From positions 1-19,977 of the forward strand of contig JANNWG010000061.1 in assembly GCA_031414695.1 (NCBI GenBank): a DNA stretch of 19,977 nucleotides. Direction: 5' to 3'. How positions within the stretch are numbered: the stretch's first letter is position 1; each line of letters begins with the position of its first letter. The notes beneath the pieces are model-generated. The model did not search any database and had not been told where the DNA came from. It saw only the letters and a list, made by a program, of their open reading frames with translations. The stretch is from UKL13-2 sp031414695. GTDB taxonomy: Bacteria > Pseudomonadota > Gammaproteobacteria > Burkholderiales > Usitatibacteraceae. Shown here piece after piece: positions 14,027-19,977 of the stretch. A program made the position numbers and the translations under genes.

Positions 14027-15769
14027 CTATAAAACCATCCCTTTATTGCTATTCATACCAATAACTTTCGGCAAATTAGGGGTTTTAGGTTGAATCGATT
14101 TTTTATCACGCAAATAATTTGCAACGACATCCCATATTGGCGTGGTTTTGCTCTCACGTGCGCCTTCGGCTACTGGCGCCCAGCCGGCGACTTTGTAGGT
14201 TTTATTGGCATCAATAGGTTTGCCGTTCAGCGTCATATTGCTAATACGGCTGCCTACTTTTTCAATTGGCGCTATCGTGTATTGCATGCCGCCAACGCGC
14301 ACCATGTCGCCGCCTTGCTGCAAATAAGGGTCGGGGTTAAACAGGTTATCGGCAACATCTTCTAGTATGGTTTTCAGCATTTCACCTTTGAATTCACTCA
14401 CCGTTGTGTGCGGATAGGTGATGGCGGTTTGATCCATGACGTGCTCAAAAGTGATGGCTTGATTCGGCAATATGCTGGTACCCCAGCGAAAGCCTGGCGA
14501 AAATGCAATTTCGGCATTTTGTGAAGTTAGCAATGCATCGAGAATAATCTCGTCAAATGTGCCATTAAAGTTACCACGCCGATAAAGTAAACCCCTTGTT
14601 GTAGCTAGCGTTTCAGACAATTTTGCTTCGAAAGGCTTGCGGATATTAGTGATTAGCGTTTGCATTGCGGTATCAGCGGGCAATAAATTAGCAAAAATTG
14701 GCAGTAATTTATAGCGAAAATCGCTGACTTTTCCACTCTTCACGTCAAAATCCAGCACACCTAAAAATTTACCGTTGGAGCCTGCGTTAGTGACCAGCGT
14801 TTTGCCCGATTTGTTAGCGACAATCGTCGGTTGCGGCACGCCATCGTGCGTGTGACCGCCCAAGATGGCATCAATACCGGTAACGCGCGAGGCCATTTTG
14901 AGGTCCACATCCATGCCGTTATGCGAAAGCAATACAACAACTTTTGCGCCTTTCGCACGCGCATCATCCACCGTTTTTTGCATCTCCATTTCTTTGATGC
15001 CGAATGTCCAATCTGGCGTGAAATAGCGCGGATTTGCCACTGGGGTATATGGAAAGGCTTGACCAATGATGGCGCATTTAACGCCATTCATTTCTTTCAT
15101 CGTGTAAGGCGCAAATACGGGGTCACCAAAGTCGGTAGTGTGAATATTCTGCGCGACGAAATCGACTCGCCCCTTGAAATCACGCTCGATTATTTCTTTC
15201 ACACGCTTATCACCAAGGGTCATCTCCCAATGCGCAGTCATCACATCCACGCCGAGTAATAAGCACGCATCGACCATATCCTGACCATTCGTCCACAGTG
15301 CTGTGGCACTGCCCTGCCAAGTGTCGCCACCATCAAGCAATAACGCGCCAGGGCGCGATGCTTTGAGCTGCTTGACGAGTGTCGCGAGATGCGCGAAGCC
15401 GCCAACTTTGCCGTAAGTCTTTGCTGCGGCCTGAAAATTGAGCGACGTAAATGCGTGGGCTTCACGCGTACCAGGCCGTAGTCCGAATTGCTTTAACAAA
15501 TGCTCGCCGACTAAATGGGGTGCTTTTCCATTCGCAGCCGCTACGCCCAAATTAACATTGGGTTCACGAAAATAAATAGGGTTTAGCTGCGCGTGGCAGT
15601 CAGTCATGTGCAAAAAATGTACATTGCCAAATTTTGCTAAATCGTAGAAACCTGCTGCTGATGCTGCTGGAGCGCGCATCGCGAGTGCTTCTCTACTATC
15701 GAGTGCCATGCCACCAGCAGAGGCGATTGCAAGTAGGTTTAAAAATTCACGGCGATTCATTTGGCTCAT
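14027..15769 (-). CDS. soxB: Thiosulfohydrolase SoxB
   Basis: SoxB is the periplasmic dimanganese enzyme that hydrolyses the terminal sulfonate from SoxY-bound thiosulfate as sulfate. It is 580 residues with a Tat signal (RREFLNLLA at 6-14), consistent with export of a folded, metal-loaded protein. Metallophosphoesterase ligands are visible: DCH at 57-59, DGGDTWQGS at 146-154, the HWE that replaces the usual GNHE (180-182), LSHNGMD (281-287) and GGHTHDG (304-310). The 5'-nucleotidase-type C-terminal domain follows, with the SoxB-typical GGDMVRVGGM (486-495). An AGGA site about 8 bases upstream supports the ATG at 15769; an in-frame ATG three codons later is also possible. It is the last sox gene, 36 bases after the HbpS-like gene. 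No terminator separates it from the tRNA promoter. Confidence 0.97.
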   Translation of the reverse strand: MSQMNRREFLNLLAIASAGGMALDSREALAMRAPAASAAGFYDLAKFGNVHFLHMTDCHAQLNPIYFREPNVNLGVAAANGKAPHLVGEHLLKQFGLRPGTREAHAFTSLNFQAAAKTYGKVGGFAHLATLVKQLKASRPGALLLDGGDTWQGSATALWTNGQDMVDACLLLGVDVMTAHWEMTLGDKRVKEIIERDFKGRVDFVAQNIHTTDFGDPVFAPYTMKEMNGVKCAIIGQAFPYTPVANPRYFTPDWTFGIKEMEMQKTVDDARAKGAKVVVLLSHNGMDVDLKMASRVTGIDAILGGHTHDGVPQPTIVANKSGKTLVTNAGSNGKFLGVLDFDVKSGKVSDFRYKLLPIFANLLPADTAMQTLITNIRKPFEAKLSETLATTRGLLYRRGNFNGTFDEIILDALLTSQNAEIAFSPGFRWGTSILPNQAITFEHVMDQTAITYPHTTVSEFKGEMLKTILEDVADNLFNPDPYLQQGGDMVRVGGMQYTIAPIEKVGSRISNMTLNGKPIDANKTYKVAGWAPVAEGARESKTTPIWDVVANYLRDKKSIQPKTPNLPKVIGMNSNKGMVL

Positions 15770-15805
15770 TTGAGCGTCCTAGTTTTTTATTCAAGCAATG
15801 CTTAG

Positions 15806-16321
15806 CTATTCAAAACTAATCGCATCGGCAATCGCTTTAATACCTGCTTTGGCGCAAACCTCATCCGCTGGGCCACCGGGTGCGCCTGATACGCCTACGC
15901 CGCCAATTAATGAGCCGGTACCAGACTCAATCATCACGCCACCACCAACAACAACAACACGTGACAAATGACGGATGCCATTGGCGTCTTTGCCCGCTTC
16001 GCTTTCTTTGGCAAGTGCGGATGTATTGGTGCGAAATGTAACGGCAGTCCAAGCTTTATTGGTCGCGGTGTCAGGCGTGTGTGCGCCGGCGAAACGGTCG
16101 CGCAACATTACCTGTGTCAACCCAGCTCGATCCACCACCGCGACTGCAATTTGAAATCCACTCTTGCGGCATGACTCAAGAGCGGCTTGTGCAACTTTCA
16201 GCGCGATTTCAGGCTTGAGCGACTTTGTTGTGAAGGTTGCGTCTTCTGCAATTGCCAATGTTGAACACAGCGTTGTTAACATGACAACGCAAAACAAACA
16301 CGGCTTTACGATTTTAATCAC
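15806..16321 (-). CDS. Secreted HbpS/GlcG-like (DUF336) protein
   Basis: A 171-residue DUF336-family protein; characterised relatives include the heme-binding, redox-sensing HbpS of Streptomyces and GlcG/PduO-like proteins. An N-terminal signal peptide is clear (hydrophobic 8-22, cleavage after AIA at 23-25), so it acts in the periplasm with the other Sox proteins. The core matches the family: GFQIAVAVVDRAG (55-67), DTATNKAWTAV (84-94) and the glycine-rich GGVMIESG...GGVGVSG region (128-146). Two cysteines remain after cleavage (C51, C156) and could form a disulfide. The start is GTG with an AAAGGTG ribosome-binding site just upstream. Lying between soxX and soxB suggests a role in the Sox cycle, perhaps as a heme-binding or sensing accessory, but this is inference. 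Confidence 0.88.
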   Translation of the reverse strand: MIKIVKPCLFCVVMLTTLCSTLAIAEDATFTTKSLKPEIALKVAQAALESCRKSGFQIAVAVVDRAGLTQVMLRDRFAGAHTPDTATNKAWTAVTFRTNTSALAKESEAGKDANGIRHLSRVVVVGGGVMIESGTGSLIGGVGVSGAPGGPADEVCAKAGIKAIADAISFE

Positions 16322-16382
16322 ACGTCACCTTTCAAGTTACGCACCTACGCTCGACGCTGAACGCACAAAAAAAAGCGCAACA

Positions 16383-16994
16383 CTATTTATTCACTGGCGA
16401 TTCAGGGTTCATCAATAGCGCGACCAAATCTTTAATCTGCGCCTCCGTCAAGATTTGGTTATGCCCAAATCGAGGCATATTGGAGCAGGCCAAGTAGGCT
16501 TGCGAATTGTAAATTTTGCCGTATGCGTATTTAGCGATCTCAGGCGAATAGGCGCGGTTTTTACCAAACTGATACAAGCTTGCGCCAATCGTGCCATATG
16601 AAAGCTCCTGTGGTGATAACTGATGACACGCATAACAATTGCCCCCGCTCGGGTTTGCTGGGTTATCGCTAAATTGTTTGCCCACGCCCGATTGCGCGAT
16701 GCGCTCGCCCGCTTTCCAATCACCTAAATAATTGCCATCTTTTGGAAATGGTATTGCGGCTAAATTTTCAGCAGTGATAGCGGCTGCAACTTTGCTCGGC
16801 ATTGGCTTAGTTGCATACTCAGTACAAGCTGCCATGGCTTTATCTTGGTTGAGACGATCAAGCTTGGCTTGGCCTCGCTCTTTGAAGGATTTCGTCATGA
16901 CCGTTGTTGCGTTATCTGCCTTAACTTGCGCAAATACAAGCGTTGGCGCAGCAATCAGCGTAACAAGCAAAATGGATGGTAAATAAGTTTTCAT
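16383..16994 (-). CDS. soxX: Cytochrome c SoxX
   Basis: SoxX is the small heme subunit of SoxXA, which oxidatively couples thiosulfate to SoxYZ and passes electrons on. The 203-residue precursor has a signal peptide (cleavage after FA at 21-22), one c-type heme site CYACH at 120-124 and the distal methionine in SNMPRFGH (171-178, M173). Two further cysteines (C57, C170) could pair; C170 lies next to the ligand loop. The N-terminal extension of about 80 residues before the cytochrome domain makes it longer than the shortest SoxX forms. An AAGGA site precedes the ATG, and the gene starts 8 bases after soxA. Confidence 0.96.
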   Translation of the reverse strand: MKTYLPSILLVTLIAAPTLVFAQVKADNATTVMTKSFKERGQAKLDRLNQDKAMAACTEYATKPMPSKVAAAITAENLAAIPFPKDGNYLGDWKAGERIAQSGVGKQFSDNPANPSGGNCYACHQLSPQELSYGTIGASLYQFGKNRAYSPEIAKYAYGKIYNSQAYLACSNMPRFGHNQILTEAQIKDLVALLMNPESPVNK

Positions 16995-17002
16995 TTTTAT
17001 CC

Positions 17003-17914
17003 TTAGCGTTTGATTGACGGCGCAGTCAGCACGCCATCATTGGCGTTACGTGCCAAGTACATCGTTAAGGCGACTGAGCCTTGCGAGGTAAAATCTAGCT
17101 CTGGGAAACGCTGCTGGCGAAAACAATCAAACAGACGCCATTGAAATGTGCGCAGCTCGCCTTGGCTCACCCGATACGCCGGCCAACTGGTGTAGGCACG
17201 TTGCGCAGGTGCTTGCTTGGTCAGATTAGGCAGTTCTTGCAGACGAATACGAATATTGTCCTGAGCGTGGCAAGTCGCACATGAAAAATCATGCGATCCA
17301 CCACGATGAAAAAACATTTTTTTGCCAATTTCAAATGCTTCTTTTTCTTTGGGGTGATTGAGCGCCACACGCATTTTGGTGCCGCGTGAATTCGCGGTAA
17401 CGTAGGCAACTAAGGCTTCCATTGTTGAGCGATTATCTGCAGAACCAAACGGTGCTTTTTTAGCTTGCTCGTAAGTGAAGCCTTGCAACAAAACCATACA
17501 AGTGACCAAGCGCGTTTCTAAATCTTCAACTTTGTCCGTATCCGCAAAATATTTAGGCAACGACGCGTAAACCCCCTTCACTACGCCCTCCCCTAGCCCC
17601 AAATCACATTGCTCGAGTGAGACCTTGTTTGGGCCACGCTTTTGCTTCCATAAATCTTCGCCACGCGCTTCCCACAGGTCTGCGGGGTTACCGTCAGCGA
17701 GCGCTTCGCGATACTTTTCAATTTCTCTTAATGTGGGGTCGATACTCTTTGGTGGCGCAGCGTCCTGCTTGGCCTTAGCAACAGCAGCCGCAACTTTCGT
17801 TGTTTGTGCATGGCTTGCCGTTGATAACGCAAATCCGATTATTAAAAACATCACGCTGGCTATCAATTGTGCCTGCCGATTTAACGACGCAGCCGCTACG
17901 TTTGCTGGCTTCAT
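17003..17914 (-). CDS. soxA: Cytochrome c SoxA (monoheme form)
   Basis: SoxA forms the catalytic subunit of SoxXA, which joins thiosulfate to the SoxY cysteine. The 303-residue precursor has a signal peptide ending at SHA (34-36). Only one heme motif is present, CATCH at 212-216. The distal ligand is the cysteine in FDCFRQQRFPEL (262-273, C264), the residue known to carry the persulfide in this family. Where diheme SoxA has an N-terminal heme, this protein keeps two isolated cysteines (C103, C139) without CXXCH, as in the monoheme type where they form a disulfide. A GGAGAG site supports the ATG at 17914. It follows soxZ after 79 bases. Confidence 0.96.
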   Translation of the reverse strand: MKPANVAAASLNRQAQLIASVMFLIIGFALSTASHAQTTKVAAAVAKAKQDAAPPKSIDPTLREIEKYREALADGNPADLWEARGEDLWKQKRGPNKVSLEQCDLGLGEGVVKGVYASLPKYFADTDKVEDLETRLVTCMVLLQGFTYEQAKKAPFGSADNRSTMEALVAYVTANSRGTKMRVALNHPKEKEAFEIGKKMFFHRGGSHDFSCATCHAQDNIRIRLQELPNLTKQAPAQRAYTSWPAYRVSQGELRTFQWRLFDCFRQQRFPELDFTSQGSVALTMYLARNANDGVLTAPSIKR

Positions 17915-17967
17915 TTTTCTCTCCGGTCATCGCGTGACTCAGGTTACATCGCGAAATTATTTTGATT

Positions 17968-17983
17968 ACACAATAAATTGTGC
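17968..17983 (-). other. Small hairpin between soxZ and soxA
   Basis: CACAA (17969-17973) pairs with TTGTG (17978-17982) around a 4-base loop, with possible end extension by wobble. It lies 11 bases after the soxZ stop and has no T run, so it is not an intrinsic terminator; an mRNA-stability or processing element is possible. Confidence 0.35.
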
Positions 17984-17993
17984 AGAAGACTCT

Positions 17994-18305
17994 TTAAGCA
18001 ATTGCCACTTCATCAGTACGCTTGTCACCTTTGTTGTCAACCCAAGTAACAATGACTTTTTCGCCAACTTTGCCACCTGTAAAGCGAAACGACAAAAAGG
18101 GATTTTTAGAAACTGCAGGGCCCCACTGTGCGCTCAAAATTATTTTGCCATTGTGCGTGGCGGAAACATTTTGAATAAACCAAGCCGGTACCGTCTTACC
18201 TGCAGCATCTTTACGCTGCCCTGTTTCCATCTCATGCGCCATTAGCACGCGAACATCAACTGCACCACCCATAATTTGGGCACGTATTCTCATAGGATCA
18301 GACAT
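17994..18305 (-). CDS. soxZ: Sulfur carrier subunit SoxZ
   Basis: SoxZ pairs with SoxY to form the carrier on which all Sox intermediates remain bound. It is 103 residues with the immunoglobulin-like beta fold pattern (RIRAQIMGGAVDVRVLMAHEM at 6-26, WFIQNVSATHNGK at 42-54, GEKVIVTWVDNKG at 81-93). It has no signal peptide and no cysteine; it is exported by riding with SoxY through the Tat system. A strong AAGGAG site is placed 6 bases before the ATG. It is separated from soxY by 56 bases that hold a hairpin. Confidence 0.97.
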   Translation of the reverse strand: MSDPMRIRAQIMGGAVDVRVLMAHEMETGQRKDAAGKTVPAWFIQNVSATHNGKIILSAQWGPAVSKNPFLSFRFTGGKVGEKVIVTWVDNKGDKRTDEVAIA

Positions 18306-18342
18306 TTTTTCTCCTTACTGTTTTGGGTAATTGGGGTTAAGC

Positions 18343-18366
18343 GTTAGCAGCTTGATGCTGGCTAAC
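18343..18366 (-). other. Hairpin at the soxY stop codon
   Basis: GTTAG-CAGC (18343-18351) pairs with GCTG-CTAAC (18357-18360, 18362-18366) around TTGAT, with one bulged G at 18361. The soxY TAG (18362-18364) lies inside the stem. It has no T tract. It could slow 3' decay or alter soxZ translation relative to soxY. Confidence 0.5.
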
Positions 18367-18835
18367 CGCCACATCCGCCAAGCGTGACTTTAATTTCTTT
18401 GGTTGCATAGAAAAACTTGCCGTCTGCTTTGACCACTGCATGCACATTAGACGTTTGTCCCATTTTGACTCTGGTCGAAACAATGGGCTCAGTGCCATCC
18501 GGTATCGTGAAAGCAGCAGACAACGAGTTTGGATTTTTTTCGACCAAGATCGCGATCATTTCTGTTTTTGGAATTTTGCTCTGAACACCTACTGGAACGA
18601 CAGCACCATTCTCTGCAATATCCGGCGCATTGACGAAGCTGATGTCTTTAGACAAGGTTGCCGTCATCCCCCCAAACGCCTTAACGGTATCGTTCAAATT
18701 TTTAGTGTCAAACGCATTTTTATTCCAATCTGGTGCTTGGGCGAACGCTTCTTCTGGCGAAATCAAGCCTGCTGACACCAGTAATGCCATGACAGTTGTG
18801 CCGCCTGTTGTTTTTAACGCTTCACGTCGATTCAT
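18362..18835 (-). CDS. soxY: Sulfur carrier protein SoxY
   Basis: SoxY carries the sulfur intermediates on the cysteine of its flexible C-terminal arm. The 157-residue precursor begins with a Tat signal (MNRREALK and a hydrophobic stretch 11-24, cleavage near FAQA at 31-34) and ends with the diagnostic GGCGG (153-157; C155 is the only cysteine). The globular part is a beta sandwich. The ATG at 18835 has an AAAGGA site about 8 bases upstream. It is preceded by a 103-base gap after soxD in which I find no convincing promoter, so it probably belongs to the same transcript. Confidence 0.97.
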   Translation of the reverse strand: MNRREALKTTGGTTVMALLVSAGLISPEEAFAQAPDWNKNAFDTKNLNDTVKAFGGMTATLSKDISFVNAPDIAENGAVVPVGVQSKIPKTEMIAILVEKNPNSLSAAFTIPDGTEPIVSTRVKMGQTSNVHAVVKADGKFFYATKEIKVTLGGCGG

Positions 18836-18938
18836 GATGTTTCCTTTTCTCTTTTCTTATTAAGACAATGTCAAACAAGCTAGCTAATGAATATGCACTA
18901 CATTTAGTTGACTTATTGTACTCTTGATGGTCAATTGA
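18836..18938 (-). other. Gap between soxD and soxY
   Basis: This is the longest gap inside the sox run (103 bases, AT-rich). TTGACC and TTGACA hexamers occur on the minus strand, but neither is followed at 16-18 bases by a good -10 element. There is an 8-base AGCTAGCT palindrome and no terminator. An internal promoter remains possible. Confidence 0.3.
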
Positions 18939-19977
18939 TTAGCGAGCCTGTAAATTCCACTCAATCAACTTACGTAAATCTGCATCAGAAATTGTCGGGT
19001 GCGACGGCATTGGAATTACGCCCCAAGCGCCAGACCCGCCGAGCCTGACTTTTGACATCAATTTTGACAGCGCTGAGGCATCGTCTTTATACTTTTTTCG
19101 TATTTCGTTATAGCTGGGGCCGACTAATTTACTAGCCTCTGCATGACAGGCGTTGCAATTATATTTGCGTGCAAGTTGTGCAGGGTCTGAGGCGGCGTCT
19201 GGCTCCAGGTTGGATTTTAGTGCCACTTTATCTGCTGACGTTATTGCCAGTGATGTGGAAGGTGGCGACGCCGTATCAATGCCAATGGTGGCGCCAATTA
19301 ACCGACTTTGTGACGCTAAATTGCCATGAAAATTACGAGCATGAGCCGGTAGTTGAGACTGAATCGTCAACGCACTTTTGCAATTAAGCATACAAGCAAA
19401 ATTGCTCACATCACCTTTGCCACGCACATCTAAAAGAGGCAAAAATGTCTTCAAACCATTACGATTAGGTAAACGCGCTTGAACCTCAGCAGTATTTTTA
19501 TCTGATAACTCAAAATTGAGCGGCACGATATCGCCTAAGTGCAAGATGTAGGCAGTCACCGCATAGACTTCTTCAACCGTCAATGTTTTAGGCTGATTCC
19601 AAGGCATCGCGCGATTGATGTAATCCCAAAGTGTCGAAAGCTCTGATAGCTTCATCAGCGTGGTGCGCTGTGGGTAATCGCTGCGAATTAGGTTTGCAAC
19701 ACGCCCCAACTCAATATCGCGCTTTGTTGTGCCACCTGCAATGGGTGTAAAAACTTCATTAGATTCGCCAAATGTGCCGTGGCAAGATTCACACTTAGCC
19801 TCCCAGACTTGCTGGCCTTTAACCACGGAGCCAGAACCTTTAGGTAGGCCTTTGAAATCGGCGCGTACATCAATATCCCAAGCGGCAATTTCGTTTGCGG
19901 TAGCAGTGCGGCCGATGTTGGGGAACTGTGCATGTGCAATGCTGCTTAAAATAAGCGTTATCGCAATGAATAAAAAG
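18939..19977 (-). CDS. soxD: Diheme cytochrome SoxD, 5' end cut by the window
   Basis: SoxD is the cytochrome subunit of the SoxCD sulfur dehydrogenase, which takes six electrons from SoxY-bound sulfane sulfur. The frame runs open to the window edge, giving 345 visible residues. The first 16 are a hydrophobic signal peptide ending IAHA, then mature QFPNIGRTA, so only the first few residues are missing. An internal GTG at 19826 is not the real start, since it would remove the signal peptide. Heme motifs are CESCHG at 62-67 and CNACH at 274-278, with likely Met ligands at 124 (AMPW) and 323 (PMPSH). A CMLNC motif is at 195-199, within the segment between the two heme domains. The molybdopterin subunit soxC should lie just upstream, outside the window. 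Confidence 0.93.
   Translation of the reverse strand, partial: FLFIAITLILSSIAHAQFPNIGRTATANEIAAWDIDVRADFKGLPKGSGSVVKGQQVWEAKCESCHGTFGESNEVFTPIAGGTTKRDIELGRVANLIRSDYPQRTTLMKLSELSTLWDYINRAMPWNQPKTLTVEEVYAVTAYILHLGDIVPLNFELSDKNTAEVQARLPNRNGLKTFLPLLDVRGKGDVSNFACMLNCKSALTIQSQLPAHARNFHGNLASQSRLIGATIGIDTASPPSTSLAITSADKVALKSNLEPDAASDPAQLARKYNCNACHAEASKLVGPSYNEIRKKYKDDASALSKLMSKVRLGGSGAWGVIPMPSHPTISDADLRKLIEWNLQAR

Noticed and set aside
19824..19826. GTG as the soxD start
   Set aside because: The same frame continues upstream into a complete signal peptide and mature N terminus, required for a periplasmic cytochrome c.
1..19977. CRISPR array, insertion sequence or defence system
   Set aside because: No regularly spaced repeats, transposase, integrase, nuclease or toxin-antitoxin pair appears on either strand; nearly all of the window is assigned to recognised genes.

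Overview
The window looks like chromosome from a low-to-moderate-GC betaproteobacterium, probably Burkholderiales or a relative. The evidence is an EF-P with Arg32 next to its rhamnosyltransferase EarP, a pdxJ-acpS pair with nagZ nearby, and a Sox thiosulfate-oxidation operon. The genus cannot be fixed from the sequence alone. I see no phage genes, transposase, integrase or CRISPR array.

Layout. 1-2820 (minus strand): nagZ, earP and efp form a likely operon ending in a strong terminator at 41-69. 2821-5995 (plus strand): a 928-residue TonB-dependent receptor with its own promoter, a Fur-like half-perfect box over the -10 element, and a shared bidirectional terminator. It sits between acpS and nagZ, which are neighbours in many betaproteobacteria. 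6020-7146 (minus): pdxJ-acpS, overlapping by one base. 7432-10205 (plus): an Mpo1-like (DUF962) membrane protein, a histidine phosphatase and a long-chain acyl-CoA ligase. 10247-13759 (minus): uvrB, a low-molecular-weight protein tyrosine phosphatase, a MarC-family membrane protein and a 90-residue protein I do not recognise, tightly spaced. 13865-13940 (minus): tRNA-Asn with its own promoter, a leader that is almost entirely one hairpin, and a terminator. 14027-19977 (minus): sox operon in the order soxD (start just beyond the window edge), soxY, soxZ, soxA, soxX, a secreted HbpS/GlcG-like protein, soxB.

How the genes work together. The sox genes encode the periplasmic cycle: SoxXA loads a sulfur substrate onto the C-terminal Cys of SoxY in SoxYZ, SoxB hydrolyses off sulfate, and SoxCD (SoxD here; SoxC expected just outside) oxidises the remaining sulfane sulfur. 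SoxCD implies full oxidation to sulfate. EarP modifies EF-P for translation through polyproline stretches. pdxJ, acpS, nagZ, uvrB and tRNA-Asn are housekeeping. The main points worth a second look are the HbpS-like gene inside the sox operon, the hairpin leader of tRNA-Asn, the receptor gene splitting a housekeeping cluster, a PdxJ of the less usual sequence subfamily, and a possible leaderless uvrB.
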